IMG/VR virus record: IMGVR_UViG_3300042558_002277
Span: 1 to 46,318 of that record
Direction: 5' to 3' (one strand)
DNA from: a virus
Length of the DNA stretch: 46,318 bases
Each line of letters starts with the position of its first letter. Positions within the stretch are counted from its first letter, which is position 1. The notes beneath the pieces were generated by a model, which did not search any database, was not told the origin of the DNA, and was given only the letters and a program-made list of their open reading frames with translations. This document shows, piece by piece, positions 35,618 to 42,201 of the stretch. Made by a program: the position numbers and the translations under genes.

Positions 35618-37105
35618 ATGGCTGACATTCAGCACATACCGCTTCCCGAAATGTTGGGACGCAGAGACGCACAACACGGACAATGGACAGTAGACACCTG
35701 CGCTCCTACCCGTGGTCTCCCGCACACAAATATCGTAGACCGCAAGATGGTCGTTCCTGTATCCCCTGAGGAAACAGAGCGTGTCATCCGTGCGCATGAA
35801 ATGGTTCATGCAAGGGTTTCACCAGCAGAAGACTTTTGTCTTTGGATTCAGCGTGGAATTGCGACTGAGACAGCACTCCGTTCCGTTGAGGAACTACGAG
35901 TGAACTACCTCGTCAAGAAGGCTGGCTTTGACCCAATGAAGCACCTCGCAGACGGTTCAGAACTCGTCTCAGGTCAGCGCATCACCGAACAGGGTGATTG
36001 GGCTGGGGCTGTCTACACGGCTGTCGGTTTCGCTGGCTGTGCAGGTGGTAAGGACTTCCTGACAGGCGTTCGTCGTGTCAATCGTGCATGGGGCGAGACG
36101 CTTCGTGACATCGTGAAGAAGGTCGAAAAAGAAATCGCTAAGGCTGACAAGCGTGGCACACTCACCTCAACTGCTCGTGACCCACGAACAGGATTGGCTC
36201 CACTCGGCTTCGCTGATGTTGAGCGAATCGCAGAGATGATTGACCGTCTCGCTAACCCACCACAACCCGAACCTGAAGATGAAGGCGACAAGGGCGAGGC
36301 TGGCAAAGACGGAAACGACACACAAGATAATGACGGTGGCGGAAAGGCACAAAAAGGCGCAGAAAAGGGCGAACCAAAGGCTCCTCCAGTAAACAAGGAT
36401 GATGTCAAGAAGGCAAACCCAACCACCCCTCGTGGCGGTCGTGGCTCTGTCCCTCAGTGGGCAGAACTTAAAGTGCGCAAACTTGCTCTCACTCGTCACG
36501 CACCAGGCGGTCTCGGTCGCAAGCGTCGTGCAACAGACATGGGTCGCAACCCTCGTCGTATCGGCAATGCGCTCGCTGACCCACACAAGCGAATCTTTGA
36601 CTCTTCCAAGAAAGGCAACGGCGGTGTCGTCATCATTGACGGCTCAGGCTCAATGGCTCTCACAACGGAAGACATCGTAAAGATTGTTGATTCCGCTCAC
36701 GGCGCAACCGTTGCGGTCTACTCAACAGATTCAGCGAATGTCAAAGACAACTTGTTGATTCTCGCAGAGAAAGGCAAGATGGTTCAGGAACTTCCACATC
36801 GCAACGGCGGTAACGGAGTTGATGCTCCAGCACTCAAGTGGGGTATCGGACAGAAGCAACACGCTAAGGCTCCTGTGGTGTTCGTAACCGACGGCATGGT
36901 TCACGGAATTGGACAAGGCTACGAAGACCTTCTCGCAATGGACTGCATCAACCTTGTTCTCCGCAACAATGTCATCGTTCGCAAGAATGTCGTAGAAGCG
37001 GTCAAGGCATTAGATGAAATCAAGGCAGGACGCAAACCTGCTCGCTGGTTCCCCTCAGCGTGGAAGCGCACATGGAGCACCGTCAACGGAACGGAACTCC
37101 GCTAA
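35618..37105 (+). CDS. VWA-domain protein with HExxH metallopeptidase-like N-terminus
   Basis: 495 aa. HEMVH (60-64) is an exact HExxH zinc motif in a helical N-terminal domain. A Gly/Lys/Glu-rich linker covers about 212-275. The VWA domain has the MIDAS DGSGSM (341-346) and a later VVFVTDG. This order (zincin-like, linker, VWA) recalls the DUF2201 and CobT-like partners of MoxR ATPases. The ATPase likely acts on a target through this protein. A separate box promoter lets it be made independently of the ATPase. Confidence 0.85.
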   Translation: MADIQHIPLPEMLGRRDAQHGQWTVDTCAPTRGLPHTNIVDRKMVVPVSPEETERVIRAHEMVHARVSPAEDFCLWIQRGIATETALRSVEELRVNYLVKKAGFDPMKHLADGSELVSGQRITEQGDWAGAVYTAVGFAGCAGGKDFLTGVRRVNRAWGETLRDIVKKVEKEIAKADKRGTLTSTARDPRTGLAPLGFADVERIAEMIDRLANPPQPEPEDEGDKGEAGKDGNDTQDNDGGGKAQKGAEKGEPKAPPVNKDDVKKANPTTPRGGRGSVPQWAELKVRKLALTRHAPGGLGRKRRATDMGRNPRRIGNALADPHKRIFDSSKKGNGGVVIIDGSGSMALTTEDIVKIVDSAHGATVAVYSTDSANVKDNLLILAEKGKMVQELPHRNGGNGVDAPALKWGIGQKQHAKAPVVFVTDGMVHGIGQGYEDLLAMDCINLVLRNNVIVRKNVVEAVKALDEIKAGRKPARWFPSAWKRTWSTVNGTELR

Positions 37106-37208
37106 AAGGTCGGGGAGGGAAACCTCCCCACCAGCCAATCATGGTTTGGTCACCGTGATAGAGAGAGTGGAGAACTTTACTCCTTTCACTCCACTCGCTC
37201 CGATATGT

Positions 37209-37228
37209 CCCACCCCTTCGGGGGTGGG
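37209..37228. terminator. Hairpin between convergent genes
   Basis: CCCACCCC-TTCG-GGGGTGGG, a strong stem without a T tract on either side, between the VWA gene and the convergent 37240 gene. Confidence 0.5.
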
Positions 37229-37239
37229 CATTGTCGTAT

Positions 37240-37542
37240 CTAGCGGTCTTTCAGAAGACGACCAAAAGTAAATGTGTCGTATGCTCGCCAAAAAACATAG
37301 AGAGCACCGACAGATAGCGCGTTGCGATATGTAAGGTCAAAATCAAGGATGAGAGAGACCAACATAAGTGCTAACGCGTTGACGCTCGAAATAAGAAGAA
37401 AGCCAATAAGGGCTTTGATAATTATTCCGATTCCCATCGCAACAGAAGCGGTGGTGTTGTCTTCCACGACTGGTGCCTTCCATTCAACTTTGCGTCCGCT
37501 ACTACGGTCGCTTGGGAAACTAGGGTTCTTCCAATCGCTCAT
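37240..37542 (-). CDS. Membrane protein, holin-size
   Basis: 100 aa. A polar N-terminus (about 1-30) is followed by hydrophobic segments at about 34-52 (MGIGIIIKALIGFLLISSV) and 54-68 (ALALMLVSLILDF), with a possible third at 76-88. A holin is possible by size and topology, but the lysin is 16 kb away, so the function is unassigned. ATGA overlap with 37539-37922. Confidence 0.6.
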   Translation of the reverse strand: MSDWKNPSFPSDRSSGRKVEWKAPVVEDNTTASVAMGIGIIIKALIGFLLISSVNALALMLVSLILDFDLTYRNALSVGALYVFWRAYDTFTFGRLLKDR

Positions 37543-37922
37543 GCTTGACGACGGGCAATCTGATGGACACGCTGACGAGATACGCCGACCTGCTCAGCGA
37601 TTGCCTGGAGGCTTTTACCCTCTGAACGGAGACGGAGAATCTGCTCGTCACGCTCATTGTTGCTCGCAGGGCCAGGACGCAGTGGGCCCCAGGTCCAACC
37701 AGTGAGGCTTTGCAAACGCTCAACTCGTGCTGGCGACAGGATTCCCGTGCGGTAACGCTGTCTCATGTAACCGACCCATGCGCCGATAGGGGCATTGTTT
37801 CCTTCGTGGAGTTCTACATGGCTGGCTGGCACACGGGCGTTTCCTGTGCGGGTGGTGTATTGGGCGAGGGCTTGGAAGTTCCTCTCCCATCTGTCTGTGT
37901 TTGGGATGCGTGTTTCGCTCAT
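37539..37922 (-). CDS. Helicase-associated-domain plus HTH protein
   Basis: 127 aa. Residues 14-80 match the short helicase-associated (HA) domain: NFQALAQYTTRTGNARVPAS, GAWVGYMRQRYRTGILSPAR and LTGWTWGP. The C-terminus is a helix-turn-helix (EGKSLQAIAEQVGVSRQRVH) like sigma region 4 or resolvase DNA-binding ends. It could recognise the repeated promoter elements, which is testable; no direct evidence. No box promoter lies upstream. Confidence 0.78.
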   Translation of the reverse strand: MSETRIPNTDRWERNFQALAQYTTRTGNARVPASHVELHEGNNAPIGAWVGYMRQRYRTGILSPARVERLQSLTGWTWGPLRPGPASNNERDEQILRLRSEGKSLQAIAEQVGVSRQRVHQIARRQA

Positions 37923-37982
37923 GACACGAACACTAGTTGGTAACTCTTGACTTGTCTACTCATCTGCAATGTTTTTATCCAG

Positions 37983-38016
37983 AAGCCCCGCCGCTGCCGC
38001 AGAGGTGGGCGGGACT
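37983..38016. repeat. AGYCCCGC/GCGGGRCT palindrome
   Basis: AAGCCCCGCC (37983-37992) and GGCGGGACT (38008-38016), 15-nt loop, intergenic. Confidence 0.65.
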
Positions 38017-38158
38017 CTCGTGTTGTTTCAGGATGTCGGGGCTCGTGCGTAACTGAAATGGGTGAAACGCGTAACTGTGTGAAAATCTAGACGCGGGCGG
38101 ACGATGCGGGTGGTTTTGTTTGGAACGCAAAAAGTGATTTTTTGGAACGCTGTCCCCA

Positions 38159-38187
38159 GAAACCCTGACACACCCCTTTGATATCCT
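38159..38187 (+). promoter_or_regulatory. Orphan box promoter
   Basis: GAAACC, spacer CTGACACACCCCTTTGA, -10 TATCCT (38182-38187). It is 40 nt upstream of the second box. Confidence 0.7.
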
Positions 38188-38221
38188 GTGTGGGTTCCGA
38201 TAAATCTGTCGGGATAAAAAG

Positions 38222-38281
38222 TTGTTTTTGATACACCCAGGGTGTAAGATAGATAACACATACCTACTAGAAAGAAAATCA
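38222..38281 (+). promoter_or_regulatory. Box promoter for 38282
   Basis: TTGTTT, spacer TTGATACACCCAGGGTG, -10 TAAGAT (38245-38250), leader CATACCTACTAGAAAGA. Confidence 0.85.
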
Positions 38282-38476
38282 ATGAAACAAATTATTCTCA
38301 ACCCAGTCGTAGTTGTCACTATCGACGATGACGACATCACAGTTGATATGAACTTCTATTCTTCAATAGTAGAAGCGATGGATGATGACGGCGAGTTCCG
38401 TGAAGTAACCGATGAAGAACGAACCTTTATTGATGAGAGGGTTCTCCCCTTCATCCAGAAGGAAATCAATCTCTGA
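38282..38476 (+). CDS. Unknown acidic protein, 64 aa
   Basis: MKQIILNPVVVVTIDDDDIT, then SIVEAMDDDGEFREVTDEER. Beta then acidic. The next promoter overlaps its stop. Confidence 0.6.
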   Translation: MKQIILNPVVVVTIDDDDITVDMNFYSSIVEAMDDDGEFREVTDEERTFIDERVLPFIQKEINL

Positions 38477-38526
38477 TACACCCCTGGTGTAAGATGAGTT
38501 CCAATACCTACTAGAAAAGGAAAACA
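38467..38526 (+). promoter_or_regulatory. Box promoter for 38527
   Basis: Spacer CTGATACACCCCTGGTG, -10 TAAGAT (38490-38495), leader ATACCTACTAGAAAAGGA. Confidence 0.85.
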
Positions 38527-38949
38527 ATGGGTTATTCAGCAGAAAAGATTTACGGAGATGAAATCTCCATCCCAATGACAAAAGCAGTGGAGTTCGTAGA
38601 ACTTCTCCGCAAAGGGCAAAAAGACTACGGACACATCTCATGGTGTGAATCAGTAGAAGTGTACGAAGCACGCTTAGACAATAAGTATCCCACCATCGTT
38701 GAGGCAATTATGACCGACTATGGCTTCCTCACTACATGGGATGACAACGCAGAGAATGTTGTCCTCTACTCATGGGGTGGAGACAAGATTGGCTCATCTT
38801 GGGACAATGTATGGGACGCAATCACTCAGGTCGTGGAGCACGATGTTCTGTGGGTCATGGTTGGTGAAGACCAGCAGGTATGGGCAGAGCGTTTGTCTAA
38901 TGGTAAGCGAGTCTCCGATTCGGTGGACTTCACTCAGTTGGTGAAGTAA
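38527..38949 (+). CDS. Unknown protein, 140 aa
   Basis: MGYSAEKIYGDEISIPMTKA, YEARLDNKYPTIVEAIMTDY, VVLYSWGGDKIGSSWDNVWD, an alternating beta/alpha protein ending DSVDFTQLVK. No family recognised. Confidence 0.65.
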   Translation: MGYSAEKIYGDEISIPMTKAVEFVELLRKGQKDYGHISWCESVEVYEARLDNKYPTIVEAIMTDYGFLTTWDDNAENVVLYSWGGDKIGSSWDNVWDAITQVVEHDVLWVMVGEDQQVWAERLSNGKRVSDSVDFTQLVK

Positions 38950-39007
38950 CCCCGACACACCCCTCATATAAACTTATTCACACACACCTACTAGACGGAG
39001 AAAAACA
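38946..39007 (+). promoter_or_regulatory. Box promoter for 39008
   Basis: GTAACC, spacer CCGACACACCCCTCATA, -10 TAAACT (38969-38974), leader CACACCTACTAGACGGAG. Confidence 0.8.
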
Positions 39008-39313
39008 ATGAAATCAGTATTCAACATCACAGTCACATGGAAAGCGTTTGAGAAGTCACTCGGCATCGGAGAGGCTGTTACATCAGCGACAGTTTCATAC
39101 GAAGCACACCACGAAACAGACGACACCGACATTTGCGAATGGGTCTTCCGAGACACAAACAAGTATCAAGGCTCATTCTGGGATTTGGTTGAACCGCTCC
39201 TCCCTGAGAACCGCACACACACAGCATTGTCTGTTGGTGATGAGGTTGAGGTGAACGGAATCGTTTATCGATGCGAAGGTGCTGGCTGGCAACCAGTAGC
39301 AGTCGCTGAATAA
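39008..39313 (+). CDS. Unknown protein, 101 aa
   Basis: MKSVFNITVTWKAFEKSLGI, VSYEAHHETDDTDICEWVFR, ending YRCEGAGWQPVAVAE. Beta-rich. No family. Confidence 0.62.
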   Translation: MKSVFNITVTWKAFEKSLGIGEAVTSATVSYEAHHETDDTDICEWVFRDTNKYQGSFWDLVEPLLPENRTHTALSVGDEVEVNGIVYRCEGAGWQPVAVAE

Positions 39314-39369
39314 CCCTGATACACCCCCATGTCATACTTGGGATACACCTACTAAACAAAGGAAACAAA
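39310..39369 (+). promoter_or_regulatory. Box promoter for 39370
   Basis: ATAACC, spacer CTGATACACCCCCATGT, -10 CATACT (39333-39338), leader CACCTACTAAACAAAGGA. Confidence 0.85.
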
Positions 39370-39618
39370 ATGCAAAGACATACAGGAATCGAATGTGTAA
39401 TCGTTTGGACGGACAGTCCTGACGGCGAAGAAGATGTTTTTATCTCCTTCCAACCAGAGGAGTTTGACACAAAATCAGACTTGGAGACTTTCTACTACTT
39501 CGATGAAGAAGAAGTTGCTGGATTGATGAAAGCGATTGCAGACCGTCGTGAGCGTTACTCAGTAAACAAAGAGTGGTGGATTGAACTACTCTGCGACTAT
39601 GCGCTGGTCATAAAGTAA
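39370..39618 (+). CDS. Unknown protein, 82 aa
   Basis: MQRHTGIECVIVWTDSPDGE, then YFDEEEVAGLMKAIADRRER and WWIELLCDYALVIK. Acidic beta-alpha protein. No family. Confidence 0.6.
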   Translation: MQRHTGIECVIVWTDSPDGEEDVFISFQPEEFDTKSDLETFYYFDEEEVAGLMKAIADRRERYSVNKEWWIELLCDYALVIK

Positions 39619-39672
39619 CCCTGACACACCCTTCGGATAAAATTATCCACACCTACTAGAAAGCAGACAGAA
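39615..39672 (+). promoter_or_regulatory. Box promoter for 39673
   Basis: GTAACC, spacer CTGACACACCCTTCGGA, -10 TAAAAT (39638-39643), leader CACACCTACTAGAAAGCAG. Confidence 0.8.
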
Positions 39673-39903
39673 ATGGCATACAACGGCTGGAAGAACTACG
39701 AGACATGGAATATAAATCTGTGGCTCAACAATGAGGAGTACCTCTACCGCTTAGCGGTGAACTACGGCAAGGACAGGACATACGCTGACTTCGCTCGTAC
39801 TTTCCTGTTAGACATCTCAGTAGCGACCCCTGACGGCGTTGCATGGCTGAGCGAGTCGCTTGACTATGACGCACTAGATGAAGCGTTAGAAGAAATCGGC
39901 TAA
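39673..39903 (+). CDS. NGWxNYETWN-family small phage protein
   Basis: 76 aa. NGWKNYETWNINLWLNNEEY is the signature of a small protein family widespread in phages of many hosts; the function is unknown to me. The rest is helical and acidic. Confidence 0.75.
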   Translation: MAYNGWKNYETWNINLWLNNEEYLYRLAVNYGKDRTYADFARTFLLDISVATPDGVAWLSESLDYDALDEALEEIG

Positions 39904-39917
39904 CCCTAATACCCGAT

Positions 39918-39980
39918 TTGACATCGGGTGCCACGGCATACTACAATGTATGTCATACCTACTAGAAAGAAAAAAACCTA
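39918..39980 (+). promoter_or_regulatory. Box-less promoter for 39981
   Basis: TTGACA (39918-39923), 18 nt, TACAAT (39942-39947), leader CATACCTACTAGAAAGAA. An upstream AACCCTAATACCCGAT looks like a decayed box. Confidence 0.7.
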
Positions 39981-40418
39981 ATGGCTAAATACATTATTGA
40001 CACCCAGACGGGAACAATGGTCAGCACAGAGTACTGCTACATCGTTGATGACAGTGACATCAGCGAAGACCTGAACCCCATGTCCGACCGTGAACTGTCA
40101 GAACTAGCACAGAATGTCGGCGTAAGGCTCAGCACCATCGCACAAGACACAGGCTGGGGCGACAACGCATACCGCTACACCGTCTCATACTCACCACTAT
40201 CAATCAAAGATGAGGCGTACTCACTTATTGACGGCGGAGTGTACGAGGAAGGCGACCCTGAGCACGAGGCTCTCATGTGGGCTTCTACCGCTGACCCAAA
40301 AGACCTAGAGCGTGTCTCTAATGCAATCATGAGTCAGGACAGCGTATGGGATGGCTTCAGAGAGAACCTCACCGAAATGCTCACATTTGTTCACAAACTC
40401 CTCAAGGAAGAAAAGTAA
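39981..40418 (+). CDS. Unknown protein, 145 aa
   Basis: MAKYIIDTQTGTMVSTEYCY, LSELAQNVGVRLSTIAQDTG, ENLTEMLTFVHKLLKEEK. Acidic mixed fold. TAATG overlap with the next gene. No family. Confidence 0.63.
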   Translation: MAKYIIDTQTGTMVSTEYCYIVDDSDISEDLNPMSDRELSELAQNVGVRLSTIAQDTGWGDNAYRYTVSYSPLSIKDEAYSLIDGGVYEEGDPEHEALMWASTADPKDLERVSNAIMSQDSVWDGFRENLTEMLTFVHKLLKEEK

Positions 40419-40675
40419 TGAAAGTCTCACAACTTATCAAAGTACTCCAAGAACAAAACAAACCAGACGACGAGATTCTCGTTCTCTGGTGGGAAAAGCA
40501 TCACTTCGACTACAGCGATGATGACGAAATGAAACTCACCGATGAAGCATGGGCAAAAATCTCTAACGAGTTTGACTCCTGGGATAACGCAGGCGAAGAA
40601 ATCGGTGAATGGATTGCAGATGCAGTATCAGAACACGCAGAACTCAACACGGACGAGTTTGACAAAACAACATAG
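40418..40675 (+). CDS. Unknown acidic protein, 85 aa
   Basis: MKVSQLIKVLQEQNKPDDEI then LVLWWEKHHFDYSDDDEMKL. The N-terminus (KVSQLI..L...KPDDEI..LWW) is a recurrent start of small phage proteins. The GACGGTGGCG repeat follows 20 nt after the stop. Confidence 0.65.
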   Translation: MKVSQLIKVLQEQNKPDDEILVLWWEKHHFDYSDDDEMKLTDEAWAKISNEFDSWDNAGEEIGEWIADAVSEHAELNTDEFDKTT

Positions 40676-40694
40676 GAGTGATATCCTATGCCTT

Positions 40695-40704
40695 GACGGT
40701 GGCG
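40695..40704 (+). repeat. GACGGTGGCG repeat, copy 6
   Basis: Context GCCTTGACGGTGGCGGAAAC, 20 nt after a stop codon. Confidence 0.8.
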
Positions 40705-40768
40705 GAAACCCACACACCTGCGTCGCACTTCATTGTAAGCGGGTACACGGGAATCCGAAAGCGTAAGC

Positions 40769-40795
40769 ACTCGTAGGAATGGCGATACCTACGAA
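40769..40795 (+). repeat. Inverted repeat TCGTAGG...CCTACGA
   Basis: Perfect 7-bp arms with a 10-nt loop in the 170-nt gap before 40845. The element might be a terminator-less attenuator; no T tract follows. Confidence 0.55.
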
Positions 40796-40844
40796 CTGCT
40801 GAAACTGTTCTTCCGTCTCTAACTACTAAACAAAAGGAAACCTT

Positions 40845-41090
40845 ATGGCAACCGCAACAGATTCACGGTCTGACTACATCAAGAAAGAGTTCGGCTCCCT
40901 TGTTGGCAAAACAGTCAAGACCCTTCGACCATTAACCAGGGAAGAATGCGAAGACCTCGCATGGGAATACGACTATATGCAAGAAGCACTAGTCATTATC
41001 TTTACCGATGGCACCGCTGTCATCCCGATGTGTGACCCAGAAGGTAACGGAGCAGGACACCTATTCATGACAAAAGTGGAGAAGAAGTAA
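40845..41090 (+). CDS. Unknown protein, 81 aa
   Basis: MATATDSRSDYIKKEFGSLV then TVKTLRPLTREECEDLAWEY, a strand-rich end. The leader is ACTACTAAACAAAAGGA, but no box promoter lies upstream. It opens a block of overlapping genes (40845-42702). Confidence 0.62.
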   Translation: MATATDSRSDYIKKEFGSLVGKTVKTLRPLTREECEDLAWEYDYMQEALVIIFTDGTAVIPMCDPEGNGAGHLFMTKVEKK

Positions 41091-41392
41091 TGGATATTGA
41101 ATTCACCCCAGAAAAAGATGACGCGCTGCGTCTCACAATCGACCTCACATCAACAACACACGCATTCGATGTACCAAAATCTTTCCTGTTTATCCAGGGA
41201 AGCGAACACGGACTCATTGTTGATTTCATCAGTGAAGAAACAGGTGGAGTAATAACTGGGCACGCAATCACATACGGCGAGTTATACAGCATCATGCAAA
41301 AGCGAACGCGTGAACGCGCAGAAGCAATGGACCGACACCCATCGTCATTACTATTAATCGACGGTGGCGGAAACAAAGTAGAAGGTAAGTAA
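41090..41392 (+). CDS. Unknown protein, 100 aa, repeat at C-terminus
   Basis: MDIEFTPEKDDALRLTIDLT, DVPKSFLFIQGSEHGLIVDF, a helix with MQKRTRERAEAM. The C-terminal LLLIDGGGNKVEGK is encoded by a GACGGTGGCG repeat. One-base overlaps on both sides. Confidence 0.63.
   Translation: MDIEFTPEKDDALRLTIDLTSTTHAFDVPKSFLFIQGSEHGLIVDFISEETGGVITGHAITYGELYSIMQKRTRERAEAMDRHPSSLLLIDGGGNKVEGK
41360..41369 (+). repeat. GACGGTGGCG repeat, copy 7
   Basis: Context TTAATCGACGGTGGCGGAAA, inside a gene, 33 nt before its end. Confidence 0.8.
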
Positions 41393-41613
41393 TGAATGTC
41401 CCAAACATTTGTCCACGGTGTAAAACTGATTGGATTCCCAATAATGATAAACCTGGTGAGTACCCTGGTGCTATCTCGCGTGCGGATAATAAAACAGAGA
41501 TTTGCTCTGCGTGCGGAGAAGATGAAGCACTCAAAGATTACTTTGAAGGCGGATGCGAACCAGTAGAAGATTGGGCAGTGAAGCGCACATACACGGTCAA
41601 CTACAATGGTTAA
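41392..41613 (+). CDS. Zinc-ribbon protein, 73 aa
   Basis: MNVPNICPRCKTDWIPNNDK, AISRADNKTEICSACGEDEA, then a helix. The pair CPRC...CSACGEDEAL with ..G..SRADN.T.IC..CG is a widespread phage zinc-ribbon type. The function is unknown. Confidence 0.75.
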   Translation: MNVPNICPRCKTDWIPNNDKPGEYPGAISRADNKTEICSACGEDEALKDYFEGGCEPVEDWAVKRTYTVNYNG

Positions 41614-41848
41614 CCCCAGAGACGCTAAACAACTAGAACAATTTTTGACGATTCAGTCATACCCACCATTTGATATTGCGTGGGTTGACTGCGGACTCAA
41701 CGCGATTAAAGCAATAGACGAAGGAGAACCCGAGCGATGGCTCGACCTCCCAATGGCTGGTCACCAGATGACAGCAAAAGACATAACAGAATTTTTACAC
41801 ATTTCCAAACACTTGACGGTGGCGGAAAGCAAAGGCACAACACAATGA
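41606..41848 (+). CDS. Unknown protein, 80 aa, repeat at C-terminus
   Basis: MVNPRDAKQLEQFLTIQSYP then FDIAWVDCGLNAIKAIDEGE. The last residues (HLTVAESKGTTQ) are encoded by a GACGGTGGCG repeat read in another frame than in copies 7 and 10. Overlaps both neighbours. Confidence 0.6.
   Translation: MVNPRDAKQLEQFLTIQSYPPFDIAWVDCGLNAIKAIDEGEPERWLDLPMAGHQMTAKDITEFLHISKHLTVAESKGTTQ
41815..41824 (+). repeat. GACGGTGGCG repeat, copy 8
   Basis: Context CACTTGACGGTGGCGGAAAG, inside a gene, 34 nt before its end. Confidence 0.8.
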
Positions 41849-42162
41849 ATCACAAAATCGAATTTCAAGAAGAAGACGGAAACGATGTACTCGCGCGTCT
41901 CTACAACGAAGAACAAGGCTTTACAGTCACAATCATCACAGCACCAGAAGAAGTACTTCAAGAAGAAGGACCAGTTGTAAACCAAATCTCAAACGATGAA
42001 GTAATCATTGTTTATGCAGATGAATTTATTCAAAGAAAAATGGATGCTGCATATGAAAAGAACAAAGACGAGTTCGGAGAAATGGCACGCGGCATCGGCT
42101 TCGCATACATCATGGGCGAAGCAATGAAAGCGGCAGCAAAAAGTTTCGACGCTTCCAACTAA
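41845..42162 (+). CDS. Unknown acidic protein, 105 aa
   Basis: MNHKIEFQEEDGNDVLARLY, VNQISNDEVIIVYADEFIQR and a C-terminal helix with EMARGIGFAYIMGEAMKAAA. The start is chosen at the ATGA overlap; an upstream in-frame ATG at 41737 would overlap the previous gene by 112 nt. The repeat follows directly after the stop. Confidence 0.62.
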   Translation: MNHKIEFQEEDGNDVLARLYNEEQGFTVTIITAPEEVLQEEGPVVNQISNDEVIIVYADEFIQRKMDAAYEKNKDEFGEMARGIGFAYIMGEAMKAAAKSFDASN

Positions 42163-42164
42163 TC

Positions 42165-42174
42165 GACGGTGGCG
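42165..42174 (+). repeat. GACGGTGGCG repeat, copy 9
   Basis: Context TAATCGACGGTGGCGGAAAG, 2 nt after a stop codon. Confidence 0.8.
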
Positions 42175-42201
42175 GAAAGCGGCATGTGATAGAAATAAAA
42201 C

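Larger units (their letters stand above)
37923..38281. other. Gene-free stretch with palindrome and two box promoters
   Basis: About 360 nt. It contains the start region of the minus 37922 gene, a palindrome (37983-38016), a direct repeat AAAAAGTGATTTTTTGGAACGC with an earlier TTTGGAACGC, and two box promoters in tandem before 38282. Confidence 0.65.

Noticed and set aside
37240-37542. Confident holin call
   Set aside because: Topology fits, but there is no link to the lysin 16 kb away; left as membrane protein.
6765-39643. Reading TTGACACACCC as the -35 hexamer of the box promoters
   Set aside because: It would leave only 10-12 nt to the -10. In the promoters with two TTGAC-like words the upstream one is at exactly 17 nt, so the second word belongs to the spacer.
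6765-39643. Equating the box with mycobacteriophage L5 stoperators
   Set aside because: The likeness is limited to CTTGACA and a C-rich end, and no L5-type repressor gene is seen. Kept only as an analogy.
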